37,840 nt of DNA from Pseudomonas sp. S37 (GCF_016658545.1 NZ_JACVZC010000052.1:1-37840); one strand, 5' to 3'. Positions 17,853-26,381 are shown, numbered from the stretch's first letter. The notes: a model not told the origin generated them from the letters alone. Numbers and translations: made by a program.

Positions 17853-17960
17853 CTGTGCTGGCCTCTTCGCGGGTGAACCCGCTCCCACAGGGTGAGTGCA
17901 TTGCCTGAAATCTGTACCGTACCTGTGGGAGCGGGTTCACCCGCGAATAGGCCAGCACAG
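17853..17960. repeat. REP pair (inverted), GCGGGT family
   Basis: Arms at 17853-17890 and 17923-17960 are inverted copies of CTGTGCTGGCCTCTTCGCGG and its continuation, separated by 32 bases. They lie between the convergent 3' ends of the IclR and AraC genes, a typical position for a bidirectional transcript end. Confidence 0.93.
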
Positions 17961-17983
17961 GCCAGCACAATGCTTTAAAGGTG

Positions 17984-18856
17984 TCATTGCCCCTCCCGAA
18001 ACCCACTAGGGCTCACCCCCGCCTGCTTGCGAAAGAACCGGCTGAAATACCCCACATCGACAAACCCCAGCTCATGGGCAATCTCTTTCACACTCAGGCT
18101 CGAATGCCCAAGCATGCGTTTGGCCTCCAGCACCAGCCGGGCATTGATCACGTTCATCGGCGTCATGCCCAGGTGTTCCTGGCACAGCCGCCCCAGCGTC
18201 GTCAGGGTCATGCCCAGTTCGGCGGCATACTCCGCCAGTGGCCAGTGCACGCGGTAGTGCATGTCGACCAGCTCACGAAATGTGGTCAGCTGCTGGCTGC
18301 GCCTCGACACCGGCCGCGCTTCAGCCTGGGGCAACCGCGGTTCATGGCGCAGCACCTGGATCACCAGCGTCAGCAACAGCGCCATGCTGCTGGCCACATG
18401 CTCGCGGGCGCGGTTGTGGTACTCCTCACGCAGGGCACGGCACAGCGGCAGCAACGGGTCTTCGTCGGCTGGCCATTGTGGCAGGGCGATCACCTGCGGC
18501 CTGCGCAACTGCATCAACAGGCCGGGGGCCAGCACCTGGGCAATGCTCTCCAGCGGGTGCTGGGCCGCCGTGATGACCTGGCCCTCGACCTGCCCGGCCC
18601 AATGAAAACCATGCACCACCTGGGCCGGCACATACACCACACAGGGCGCCTGCACCTGCAGCCGTTCGCTGTCGAACAGCACCTCGCCGCCACCGCTTTG
18701 CAGGTACAGCAACTGCAGCAGGCCTTCGTGGCGGTGCGCGGCAATCTCCCAGTTGTACGCGCCAGAGCGCTTGGAGATCTGCTCCACATGCAAGGCTGCG
18801 TGCCATACCGGCTGCGCGGTTTCACCGTACAGGGCGTAATTGGGGATCTTGTTCAT
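17984..18856 (-). CDS. AraC-family regulator, PobR-like
   Basis: The regulator has 290 residues. The N-terminal cupin-like effector domain (about 15-130) includes HRHEGLLQLLYLQSGGGEV. The C-terminal AraC double helix-turn-helix (about 185-290) has LAEYAAELGMTLTTLGRLCQ and, for the second helix pair, SVKEIAHELGFVDVGYFSRF followed by RKQAGVSPSGFR. The opening MNKIPNYALYGE and overall pattern resemble the AraC-type 4-hydroxybenzoate regulator PobR of pseudomonads. It is divergent, by 177 bases, from the SDR/flavoprotein/transporter genes, so it is the likely activator of that unit. The effector is not known; the PobR resemblance suggests an aromatic or cyclic carboxylic acid. Confidence 0.9.
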   Translation of the reverse strand: MNKIPNYALYGETAQPVWHAALHVEQISKRSGAYNWEIAAHRHEGLLQLLYLQSGGGEVLFDSERLQVQAPCVVYVPAQVVHGFHWAGQVEGQVITAAQHPLESIAQVLAPGLLMQLRRPQVIALPQWPADEDPLLPLCRALREEYHNRAREHVASSMALLLTLVIQVLRHEPRLPQAEARPVSRRSQQLTTFRELVDMHYRVHWPLAEYAAELGMTLTTLGRLCQEHLGMTPMNVINARLVLEAKRMLGHSSLSVKEIAHELGFVDVGYFSRFFRKQAGVSPSGFREGQ

Positions 18857-18889
18857 GTTGTTGTAATTGTTCTGTTCGCTACCGGGCTA

Positions 18890-18900
18890 CTGTGCCACAG
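18890..18900. promoter_or_regulatory. Small palindrome in the AraC/SDR divergent region
   Basis: CTGTGCCACAG is a perfect palindrome around a central C, 34 bases upstream of the AraC gene start and about 133 bases before the SDR gene. It might be a binding site in the shared control region. AraC proteins usually bind direct repeats, so the assignment is weak. Confidence 0.2.
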
Positions 18901-19033
18901 CTGCAAGCCGGCATGAGGGCGCGGGGGAAAAATTGACGGGAATGTGGGGCGGGTTGCAGGTTTTGTCCATTCTGCCGGCGTGCCCGTCGGCCCTAGGCTG
19001 TGGCCCAGAACAAGCGACATTCTGGAGAGCAGC

Positions 19034-19861
19034 ATGCACAACAACAAGATCCCCTCTCAGTGGCTGGGCCTGGATTCGGCCGTATGCGTGGTGACCGGCG
19101 CGGCCGGTGGCATTGGCGCGGCGCTGGCTGTCGCCCTGGTCGAGCAGCAGGCCCATGTGGTGCTGCTGGACCGCGACCTGGACAAATGCCGCGAACTGGC
19201 GGCTACCCTCGGTGAACACAGTGCCGGCGAAGTCAGCGCCCTGGCTTGCGACATAGCCGACCCGGCCAGCGTGGAGCAAGCCGCAGCCCAGGTACAGGCG
19301 CTGCACGGGCGCTGCGATGTGCTGGTCAACAATGCCAGCGTGCTGCGCCCCGGCGCCTTGGATACGCTGAGCCTGGAGCTATGGAACCAGGTACTGGCGG
19401 TGAACCTCAGCGGCTATCTGCTGTGTGCCCAGGCCTTCGGCCGTTCGATGCTGGCCCGCGGCCAGGGGCGCATGGTGCACGTGGCCTCGATTGCCGCACA
19501 TTACCCGCAACCCAACAGCGGTGCCTACAGCGCGGCCAAGGCGGGGGTCAGCATGTTGTCGCGGCAGATTGCCGTGGAGTGGGGGCCACGCGGTGTGCGC
19601 AGCAATGCGGTGTGCCCGGGCTTGATCCGCACGCCGTTGTCGGCGGCGTTCTATGCCGACCCCGAGGTGGAACGGCGGCGTAGCGCCATGACCGCCAACC
19701 AGCGCATCGGTGAGCCGCAGGACATTGCCGAGGCTGTGCTGTTTCTGGCCAGCCGCCGCGCCGACTACATCAACGGCGCCGAGCTGACGGTGGATGGCGG
19801 GCTGGAGAGCATGCCCATGGCACTCATACCACGCCCGGGTTTCGAGGGGGCCGGCCAATGA
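19034..19861 (+). CDS. SDR family NAD-dependent dehydrogenase
   Basis: This 275-residue short-chain dehydrogenase interconverts a secondary alcohol and a ketone. The cofactor motif is TGAAGGIG (21-28), and D46 at the end of the second strand (LLDRD) favours NAD over NADP. NNAS (99-102), S152 and YSAAK (Y165, K169) complete the active site. The C-terminal ADYINGAELTVDGG is typical of classical SDRs; a tail of about 17 residues follows. ATG 19034 follows TGGAGA; an extension to 18944 lacks family similarity. Its stop overlaps the flavoprotein start as ATGA, so the two enzymes are coupled. The likely role is oxidising a ring hydroxyl to the ketone that the flavoprotein then desaturates. Confidence 0.93.
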   Translation: MHNNKIPSQWLGLDSAVCVVTGAAGGIGAALAVALVEQQAHVVLLDRDLDKCRELAATLGEHSAGEVSALACDIADPASVEQAAAQVQALHGRCDVLVNNASVLRPGALDTLSLELWNQVLAVNLSGYLLCAQAFGRSMLARGQGRMVHVASIAAHYPQPNSGAYSAAKAGVSMLSRQIAVEWGPRGVRSNAVCPGLIRTPLSAAFYADPEVERRRSAMTANQRIGEPQDIAEAVLFLASRRADYINGAELTVDGGLESMPMALIPRPGFEGAGQ

Positions 19862-21576
19862 ATACGCGCAATTGCGACGTGCTGGTGATTGGCGCCGGTG
19901 CTGGCGGCCTGGCGACAGCGATCACGGCAAAAAAGCTTGGCCTGGAGGTAGTCGTCATCGAAAAGGACGACTGCTTCGGCGGCACCACGGCGTTTTCCGG
20001 CGGGGTGCTGTGGGTACCAGGCAACAAACACGGCAGTAACGACAGCCATGCTGCGGCCATGACCTACCTGCGTAACGAGGCCGGTGCCTGCTTCGATGCA
20101 GCGGGCGTCGAGGCATTCTTGCGGTACGCGCCACAGATGGTCGAGTTTTTCGAGCGCGAGACAGCGGTGAAGTTCGTGCCCACGCTGTACCCCGACTACC
20201 ATCCGCACATCGACGGTGGCGTTGACGTTGGCCGTTCGATCCTGGCAGCGCCTTACGACATTCGCGGCCTGGGCGCGGATATGGCACGCCTGCGCCCGCC
20301 GCTGAAAACCATCACCTTCATCGGCATGATGTTCAATTCATCGAATGCCGACCTCAAGCATTTCTTCAATGCTACCCGTTCGCTGACCTCGTTCATTTAC
20401 GTGGCCAAGCGCCTGATGACCCATTTGAAGGAGCTGGCGTTGTACCGGCGCGGCACCCAGGTGACCAGCGGCAATGCCCTGGCGGCGCGGCTGGTGCGCT
20501 CGGCGCTGGACCTGGGTATACCCATCCTTACCGGTACGCCGGCGCGGCAGTTGCTGCACGAAGGTGGGCGGGTAGTGGGCGCACTGGCCGGGCAGGCCGA
20601 CAGCGAACTGCACATCCAGGCCCGGCGTGGGGTGGTGCTGGCCTGTGGCGGTTTCTCTCATGACCTGCAACGGCTGCGCCAGGCCTACCCGCATGTGCGG
20701 CGTGGCGGCGAGCACTTTTCGCCGGTGCCGGCGGGCAATACCGGTGATGGCGCGCGCATGGCCGAGGCGTTGGGGGCCAAGGTGGATATCCGCCTGCAGG
20801 CCGCCGCCGCGTGGATGCCGGTGTCGAAGGTGCCGGTGGCTGGCGCACGCTTCATCGCCTTTCCGCATTTGCTTGACCGTTACAAACCAGGCGTGATCGG
20901 TGTACTGCGTTCGGGCCGACGCTTCACCAATGAGTCGAATTCCTACCATGACGTGGGTGCGGCGCTGATCGAGGCCTGTGCCGGGCAGGCGGAAACCGCC
21001 ATGTGGCTGGTGTGCGACCGCCGCACCCTGGCCAAGTACGGCCTGGGCTTTGCAAAGCCTGCGCCGATGCCACTGGGGCCATTGCTGCGTAACGGCTACC
21101 TGCTCAAGGGCCAGACCCTGGCAGAGTTGGCCGCCAGGGCCGGGATCGATGCGCAAGGGCTGGAGCAGGCCGTACGCGAGTACAACCTGGGTGCGGTGCA
21201 GGGCGAGGACCGCCAGTTCGGCCGTGGCAGCACCAGCTTCAACCGCTACCTGGCCGACCCGCAGCAGCGGCCCAACCCCTGTGTGGCGCCTGTGGGCGAG
21301 GGGCCGTACTTTGCCGTGAAGGTGATCATGGGCGACCTGGGCACGTTCGACGGGCTGCGTACCAGCGTGGTTGGCGAAGTGCTGGCAGCTGACGGCCAGG
21401 CCATCGACGGCCTGTATGCGGTGGGCAACGACCGCGCCAGCATCATGGGTGGCAACTACCCCGGTGCCGGCATCACCCTGGGGCCGATCATGACCTTCGG
21501 CTACATCACCGGCCGCCACCTCGCCGGTGTCGAGCAAGGGCTGGCAACAGCAGGCAATGCACGGGAGGTGGCGTGA
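19858..21576 (+). CDS. FAD-dependent dehydrogenase, 3-ketosteroid-delta1-dehydrogenase-like
   Basis: The 572-residue flavoprotein belongs to the fumarate reductase/KstD superfamily. The FAD-binding motif is VIGAGAGGLATAI (10-22) with VVVIEKDD as the second strand. RRGVVLACGGFSHD and RSGRRFTNESNSYHD are shared with ketosteroid dehydrogenases. Near the C terminus, NYPGAGITLGPIMTFGY carries Y534 and G538 at the spacing of the Tyr/Gly pair that promotes enolisation in KstD enzymes. That argues for alpha,beta-desaturation of a ketone and not for succinate-type chemistry. There is no steroid-degradation gene nearby, so a smaller cyclic ketone is more likely, for example 4-oxocyclohexanecarboxylate. 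It is coupled at both ends: 4 bp overlap with the SDR gene and 1 bp with the NIPSNAP gene. Confidence 0.92.
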   Translation: MNTRNCDVLVIGAGAGGLATAITAKKLGLEVVVIEKDDCFGGTTAFSGGVLWVPGNKHGSNDSHAAAMTYLRNEAGACFDAAGVEAFLRYAPQMVEFFERETAVKFVPTLYPDYHPHIDGGVDVGRSILAAPYDIRGLGADMARLRPPLKTITFIGMMFNSSNADLKHFFNATRSLTSFIYVAKRLMTHLKELALYRRGTQVTSGNALAARLVRSALDLGIPILTGTPARQLLHEGGRVVGALAGQADSELHIQARRGVVLACGGFSHDLQRLRQAYPHVRRGGEHFSPVPAGNTGDGARMAEALGAKVDIRLQAAAAWMPVSKVPVAGARFIAFPHLLDRYKPGVIGVLRSGRRFTNESNSYHDVGAALIEACAGQAETAMWLVCDRRTLAKYGLGFAKPAPMPLGPLLRNGYLLKGQTLAELAARAGIDAQGLEQAVREYNLGAVQGEDRQFGRGSTSFNRYLADPQQRPNPCVAPVGEGPYFAVKVIMGDLGTFDGLRTSVVGEVLAADGQAIDGLYAVGNDRASIMGGNYPGAGITLGPIMTFGYITGRHLAGVEQGLATAGNAREVA

Positions 21577-21899
21577 TGGACAAGCCCGTGGTCGATCACC
21601 GTATCTACACCATCCGCCCGCGCTGCATGGCGGCGTTTCTCGAAGCCTTCGACCAGTTGGCGATGCCGATCCTGCTGCGCCACCTTGGCGCGCCACTGGC
21701 CTTCTACACCAGCAGCATCGGGCCGCTGAACCAGGTGGTGCACCTGTGGGGCTATGACAGCCTCGATGACTTCGAAAAGCGCAGTGCGGCGCGGGACGCC
21801 GACCCGGACTTTGCCGCGTACCTGCATGCCACCCGCGACCTGGTGGTGGCGCAGGAAACGCGGATCATAAGGCCCGTGCACTTACCCAGCCTGGCTTGA
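21576..21899 (+). CDS. NIPSNAP family small protein
   Basis: This 107-residue ferredoxin-like (dimeric alpha/beta barrel) protein contains VDHRIYTIRPRCMAAFLEAF, then NQVVHLWGYDSLDDFEKRSAARDADPDF, the usual NIPSNAP pattern of a short strand followed by W.Y.s...r. NIPSNAP proteins are frequent in operons for aromatic or terpenoid catabolism, but their chemistry is poorly defined. ATG 21576 shares one base with the flavoprotein TGA, with GGAGG about eight bases before it; a GTG at 21573 is an alternative. Tight coupling suggests it acts on or with the flavoprotein's product, perhaps as an isomerase or monooxygenase-like helper. That role is a guess. Confidence 0.88.
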   Translation: MDKPVVDHRIYTIRPRCMAAFLEAFDQLAMPILLRHLGAPLAFYTSSIGPLNQVVHLWGYDSLDDFEKRSAARDADPDFAAYLHATRDLVVAQETRIIRPVHLPSLA

Positions 21900-21910
21900 G
21901 GCGCGGTCTT

Positions 21911-22067
21911 TGTAGGAGATCGCCCAGCCCTTTGGGCTGCGCTGTCGCGCAGAGAAATAGTTCGCAAGCGGTCCGCATACCCTGTGGGAGCGGCTTTAGC
22001 CGCGAAGAATCCAACGCGGTGCATGGCACCGGCTGCGCCGGTGTTCGCGGCTAAAGCCGCTCCTACA
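21911..22067. repeat. REP cluster, GGCTTTAGCCGCGAA family
   Basis: Inverted arms TGTGGGAGCGGCTTTAGCCG... at 21983-22006 and 22044-22067 flank a second hairpin, CACCGGC-TGC-GCCGGTG, at 22027-22043. A diverged half-unit (TGTAGGAGATCGCCCAGCCC...) precedes them at 21911-21950. The cluster fills the gap between the NIPSNAP and transporter genes, so it may attenuate or separate transcription inside the catabolic cluster. Confidence 0.88.
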
Positions 22068-22120
22068 TTGACCGTGCTCAGGCAGAAACACCGTCATAAA
22101 AACAACAACAGGTGATACCC

Positions 22121-23470
22121 ATGAACAACACGCTCGACGTGCGCCAACTGATCGACCAGCAACCCATCGGCCGCTACCAGAAATGGGTGGTGTTCCTTGG
22201 CTTCCTGATCATTGCCCTCGACGGCCTGGACGTCGCCATCATCGGATTCATTGCCCCACAACTGAAAAGCGACTGGCACCTGGGTGCGCAAAGCCTGGGG
22301 CCGGTGCTGAGCGCTGCGCTGATCGGCCTGGCCCTCGGCGCGCTGATCGCCGGCCCCCTGGCTGACCGCTATGGGCGCAAGGCGGTGTTGCTGTGCAGCG
22401 TACTGCTGTTCGGCATCTTTACCCTGGCCTCGGCCTTTTCCCCTGACCTGGAAACCCTGGTCGCGTTGCGCTTTCTCACCGGGCTGGGCCTGGGCGCGGC
22501 CATGCCCAATGCCAGCACGCTGGTCAGCGAATATGCCCCGGCGCGCAGCCGCTCGCTGCTGATCACCCTGGCCTTTTGCGGGTTCTCACTCGGGGCGGCG
22601 CTGGGTGGTTTCGTCAGCGCCTGGATGATCCCCAACCTGGGCTGGCGCAGTGTGCTGGCGCTGGGCGGGGTGTTGCCGCTGCTGGTCTTGCCGCTGCTGT
22701 ACTGGCGCCTGCCGGAATCAGTGACCTTCCTGGTCAGCAAAGGAGCGAACCGCCAGCGCATCCTGGCCATTGTCCGCCATCTGGCCCCTGAGCAGGTCAA
22801 CGCCGACACAACCTTTGTGGTCCCCGGCAAAACCCAGGCATCGACAGGTGCGATCGCCACCATCCTCTCGCCGCGCTACCGCTTTGGTACCTGCATGCTC
22901 TGGGCCGGCTATGTGCTGGCGCTGTTCCTGGTGTACCTGTTCAGCGGCTGGCTGCCGACACTGGTGAAGGAGGGCGGCGGGTTCTCGGTGTCGCAGGCGG
23001 CCATTGTCACTGCCTGTTTCCAGATCGGCGGGCCGGTAGGGGCGATTTCAGTAGGCTGGGCCATGGACCGTTGCAACCCGCAGCGCGTGCTGATGTTGAC
23101 CTTTCTGTTCAGCGGCGCGGTCATCTTCACCATCGGCCAGGTGGCCGGGGATTTCGCCTGGTTGTGCGCCATCGCCTGTGCCGTGGGTTTTGGCCTGAAT
23201 GGGGCGAGCGTAGGCATGAACGCATTGGCGGCGGCGTTCTACCCGACTGAGGCACGGGCAACCGGGGCCAGCTGGATGAGTGGCATCGGGCGTATCGGCG
23301 CCGTGCTCAGTGCCTTTGCCGGGGCGCAAATGCTGGCGCTGGGCTGGAGCTTTGCACAGGTGTTTGCGTCGTTGTTGATCCCTGCCGGGCTGGCGGCGCT
23401 GGCGGTGCTGCTGCAAGGATGGCATGCGAACAGGGCTTCGACTGTCACAAATGCGATACATTATCAATAG
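22121..23470 (+). CDS. MFS transporter, aromatic acid:H+ symporter (AAHS) family
   Basis: The 449-residue importer has about twelve helices. The first helix carries FLIIALDGLDVAIIGFIAP with the DGxD motif characteristic of AAHS symporters such as PcaK and BenK, and GPLADRYGRKAVLL is the loop 2-3 motif; MPNASTLVSEYAPARSRSLL is also family-typical. ATG 22121 follows ACAGGTG; the GTG at 22112 is part of that site. Helix 12 (VFASLLIPAGLAALAVLL) is complete and a 16-residue tail follows, ending at the region where the downstream receptor gene is broken. With the SDR and flavoprotein it suggests uptake of an aromatic or cyclohexane carboxylic acid. Confidence 0.93.
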   Translation: MNNTLDVRQLIDQQPIGRYQKWVVFLGFLIIALDGLDVAIIGFIAPQLKSDWHLGAQSLGPVLSAALIGLALGALIAGPLADRYGRKAVLLCSVLLFGIFTLASAFSPDLETLVALRFLTGLGLGAAMPNASTLVSEYAPARSRSLLITLAFCGFSLGAALGGFVSAWMIPNLGWRSVLALGGVLPLLVLPLLYWRLPESVTFLVSKGANRQRILAIVRHLAPEQVNADTTFVVPGKTQASTGAIATILSPRYRFGTCMLWAGYVLALFLVYLFSGWLPTLVKEGGGFSVSQAAIVTACFQIGGPVGAISVGWAMDRCNPQRVLMLTFLFSGAVIFTIGQVAGDFAWLCAIACAVGFGLNGASVGMNALAAAFYPTEARATGASWMSGIGRIGAVLSAFAGAQMLALGWSFAQVFASLLIPAGLAALAVLLQGWHANRASTVTNAIHYQ

Positions 23471-25272
23471 TATTTACTTCCCATTACCTTGTACCGGTAT
23501 CCGGTTTCGATGACCAGGGCCCGGCCACCCTCAACGGCGCAGTGTCGGTGTTCGTCGACGGCGCCGTACAGCCCAACCGCGCCCTTACCTTGAGCCCCAT
23601 GCAGCTATGGGACACCGAGCAGGTCGAGGTCTTCCTCGGCCCGCAGTCCACCACCCAGGGGCGTAACTCGCTGGCTGGCGCGGTGGTGATCCAGACCCGC
23701 AACCCAACCTTTGACCCAAGCTTTTCTGCCCAGACCAACATGGGCAACTATGGCGAGCGTGGTGCCGCAGTGGCCGGTGGCGGGGCACTGGTCGACAACA
23801 AGATCGCCGGCCGCATTGCCGTGGACTACCAGGAAGGCGATGGCTACATCGACAACACCACTTTGCACGACGACGCCAACCCCACCCGTACTGCCAACGC
23901 CCGTGGCAAGCTGTTGATCCTGCCCAGCGACGACCTCGATATCCTGCTGACCTATGCCCACGGTGAAAGCCGCAAGGGCGATAACACGGTAATGCGCGAG
24001 AACGGCAAGGTCCGCTATTACAAGATGACCTCCAACACCAAGGCTTTCGACAAGCTGGAGCAGGACACCGTCAGCGCCAAGGTCGACTACCGCCTTGACG
24101 ACTATTGGTCGCTGACCAGCCTGACGGCCAACACCAGCTCGGACTACGACGCCCGCCTGGACTTCGACCAGTCGGCTGATGCCAACCAGGTCGTATTGCG
24201 CCAGCAGGAGGGCAATTTGTTCAGCCAGGAGCTGCGCCTGAATTACAACGGTGACACCATAAAGAGCTTCGTCGGTGCCTACTACGGCCACAACACCAAC
24301 GATTTCCATGACCGCCTGCTGTTCAACGAGCGCCTGTTTGGTACCGCCAAAGGCGACACCACGATTGAAAACCAGGCGCTGTTCGGTGAAATAAACTGGA
24401 CGTTCGCCCCGCGCTGGACGCTGATCACCGGCCTGCGCTACGACCACGAAACCAACGATACCGACATCGACCAGGACGACTTCTCCAGCCCCGGCAAGGT
24501 CAGCAAGTCGTTCAATGCCGTACTGCCCAAGCTTGGCCTCGATTACCAGTTTGCCGAGGGGCAGTACCTGGGCTTCATGGTGCAGAAAGGTTATCGCGGC
24601 GGCGGCGTGAACATGCGCGCCGGTGGCGGGCACGAAGCCTATGACCCGGAATACACCACCAACTACGAGTTGTCCTACCGCGGCTCGTTCTACGACGATA
24701 CGCTGCGCACCCGGGCCAACCTGTACTACACCGACTGGAAGGACCAGCAGGTCAGCGTGCTGGACCCGAGGACCGAGTTCGTCCATGTATTCAACGCCGG
24801 CAGCAGCGATATCAAGGGCCTGGAAGTGTCGGTGGAGAAAGACTTCGGCGAACAACTGACCCTCAACGCCGCTGCTTCGGTTACCGACGGCAAGTACAAG
24901 GACTTTGTCACCGGCGATGGCCGTGACATGAGTGGCGAAGACTTCCTCTATTCGCCCAAGTACAAGATGTCGTTGGGCGCGACCTACCGCTGGAACGAGC
25001 GCCTGACCCTTAACACCGACCTTATCTACCAGAGCACTTCGCCCTCGGAATATGAGTTCGATGACGCCGGGCAGGTCACAGACGAGCGCCGTAGTGACAA
25101 TTACTGGCTGGCCAACTTCAACACCGAGTACAAGCTCACCCGCAATATCGCCGTGTCCGGTTTTGTGAAGAACGCCTTCGACAAGGAGTACATCACCAAC
25201 AACCGCAGCGGCGACATTCTGGATGTGGGTGCGCCGCGTACCGTGGGCCTTGCGTTACGGTACGACCTCTAA
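23419..25272 (+). pseudogene. TonB-dependent receptor, 5'-truncated
   Basis: The frame from ATG 23419 gives 617 residues, but homology to outer-membrane receptors begins only near 23494 (VSGFDDQGPATLNGAVSVFV, then VEVFLGPQSTTQGRNSLAGA). Signal peptide, TonB box and the first half of the plug, about 110-120 residues, are missing; the first 25 residues (MACEQGFDCHKCDTLSIVF...) are not a secretion signal and overlap the transporter gene in another frame. The rest of the plug and the barrel are open to LALRYDL at the end. It therefore cannot reach the outer membrane as it stands and is best called a pseudogene or a recent 5' deletion. It resembles receptors of the non-siderophore type (VFVDG, GPQSTTQGRNS). 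The possibility that an assembly error removed the 5' end remains open. Confidence 0.72.
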
Positions 25273-25280
25273 GGGGAGGC

Positions 25281-25308
25281 GAGCCTGCGCCGATGCCGGT
25301 GCGGGCTC
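25281..25308. terminator. Hairpin between convergent receptor and LysR genes
   Basis: GAGCCTGCGCCG and CCGGTGCGGGCTC pair over about 12 positions, two of them possible G-U pairs, with a tiny loop. The hairpin starts 8 bases after the receptor stop and overlaps the stop of the opposing LysR gene. There is no clear T run, so it is only a candidate terminator. Confidence 0.4.
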
Positions 25309-26218
25309 AATTGTCGCGGCTGTACATGCGGCACTCAGCCAGTAGCGCCAGCAAGTTGGGCTCGCGCTCCCGCGCCTTCAGGAACACCACACCAATGTGC
25401 TGCTGCAGGCGGTATTGCGGCTTCAAGGCAATCAACCTGACGCGGTTCTCGTACACCGCGGCGATGCGCCCGGGCAGCAGGGCAAAGCCCACCCCCGAAC
25501 TGACCATGCTCAGCAGGGTGAAGATATCGTTCACCTGCATGGCCACCTTCGGCTCGAAGCCGGCCTGCTGGAACACCCGGGCACCATCGCGGTGGGTGGC
25601 GAAGCCCTGGGTCAGGGTGATGAAGGTGGAGTCGGCGAGGTCGGCCAGGTCCACCTCGGCCTGTTCGGCGAAGGGTGAGTCGGTGGGCACGGCGAGGAAA
25701 ATGTCATCGGAGAACAGCGGCAGCTGTTCGCAGGCCGGGTCGCTGACGCTTTCGTCGAGGGAGACGAGAACGGCCTCCAGTTCGTGGTTTTTCAGGCGCT
25801 GCAGCAGGTCGACGTTGGAGCCAAGGGTCAGGTCGATGTTCAGTTCGCTGCGGCGCAGCTTCAGGCCCATGACCAGCTTGGGCACGGTTTTCACCGTCAG
25901 CGAGTAGAGCGCGCCCAGGCGGAAACGCTCGGCATAGAAGCCGGCGGCTTCGCGGGTCTGGCGCACCATCTGTTCAGCGTCCTGGATCAACTGGCGGGCT
26001 TTCTTTTCCAGTACGTAGGCGCTTTCCAGCGGAATCAGCTGGCGGCCTTCGTGCTTGAACAGCGGGCAGCGCAGGGCGCTTTCCAGTGAGTGAATGGCGC
26101 GGTGCACGCTGACTGCGCTGGTGGACAGTTCGGCGGCAGCGCGGCCGAGGTTGCCGGTGCGCATGAAGGCGAGGAAGGTTTCCAGCTTTTTGAGGGTCAG
26201 TTCTTCGTCGATCAGCAT
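25307..26218 (-). CDS. LysR-family regulator, MdcR-like
   Basis: This 303-residue LysR protein has an N-terminal winged helix (about 8-65, LKKLETFLAFMRTGNLGRAA, then STSAVSVHRAIHSLESALRC) and an effector domain with LGALYSLTVKTVPKLVMGLK followed by LRRSELNIDLTLGSN. These segments and the late VNDIFTLLSMVSSGVGFALL match the malonate-utilisation regulator MdcR as I remember it from Klebsiella, including the unusual VSVHRAIH in the recognition helix. No malonate decarboxylase (mdc) gene is present in this window, so the target is unclear. ATG 26218 gives the family N terminus (MLIDEELTLKKLE); the longer frame to 26353 reads through a REP element and is rejected. Confidence 0.88.
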   Translation of the reverse strand: MLIDEELTLKKLETFLAFMRTGNLGRAAAELSTSAVSVHRAIHSLESALRCPLFKHEGRQLIPLESAYVLEKKARQLIQDAEQMVRQTREAAGFYAERFRLGALYSLTVKTVPKLVMGLKLRRSELNIDLTLGSNVDLLQRLKNHELEAVLVSLDESVSDPACEQLPLFSDDIFLAVPTDSPFAEQAEVDLADLADSTFITLTQGFATHRDGARVFQQAGFEPKVAMQVNDIFTLLSMVSSGVGFALLPGRIAAVYENRVRLIALKPQYRLQQHIGVVFLKAREREPNLLALLAECRMYSRDN

Positions 26219-26251
26219 GTTTAGATAGCCTGAAACCTTATGACGCTTGCC

Positions 26252-26367
26252 TGTAGGAGCGGCCTTGTGTCGCGATGGGCCGCAACGCGGCCCCAACAAT
26301 GTTTGCATCAATGCGGACATCCTGGGGCCGCGTTGCGGCCCATCGCGACACAAGGCCGCTCCTTACA
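26252..26367. repeat. REP pair (inverted), ACACAAGGCCGC family, long arms
   Basis: Arms at 26252-26295 and 26323-26367 are inverted copies over about 44 bases with a one-base insertion near the outer end (CCTTACA versus CCTACA). They include CGGCCTTGTGTCGCGATGGG and the inner palindrome GGCCGC-AAC-GCGGCC. They separate the LysR gene start from the HAD gene stop. Confidence 0.9.
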
Positions 26368-26381
26368 GCGACCGCGTCAAG

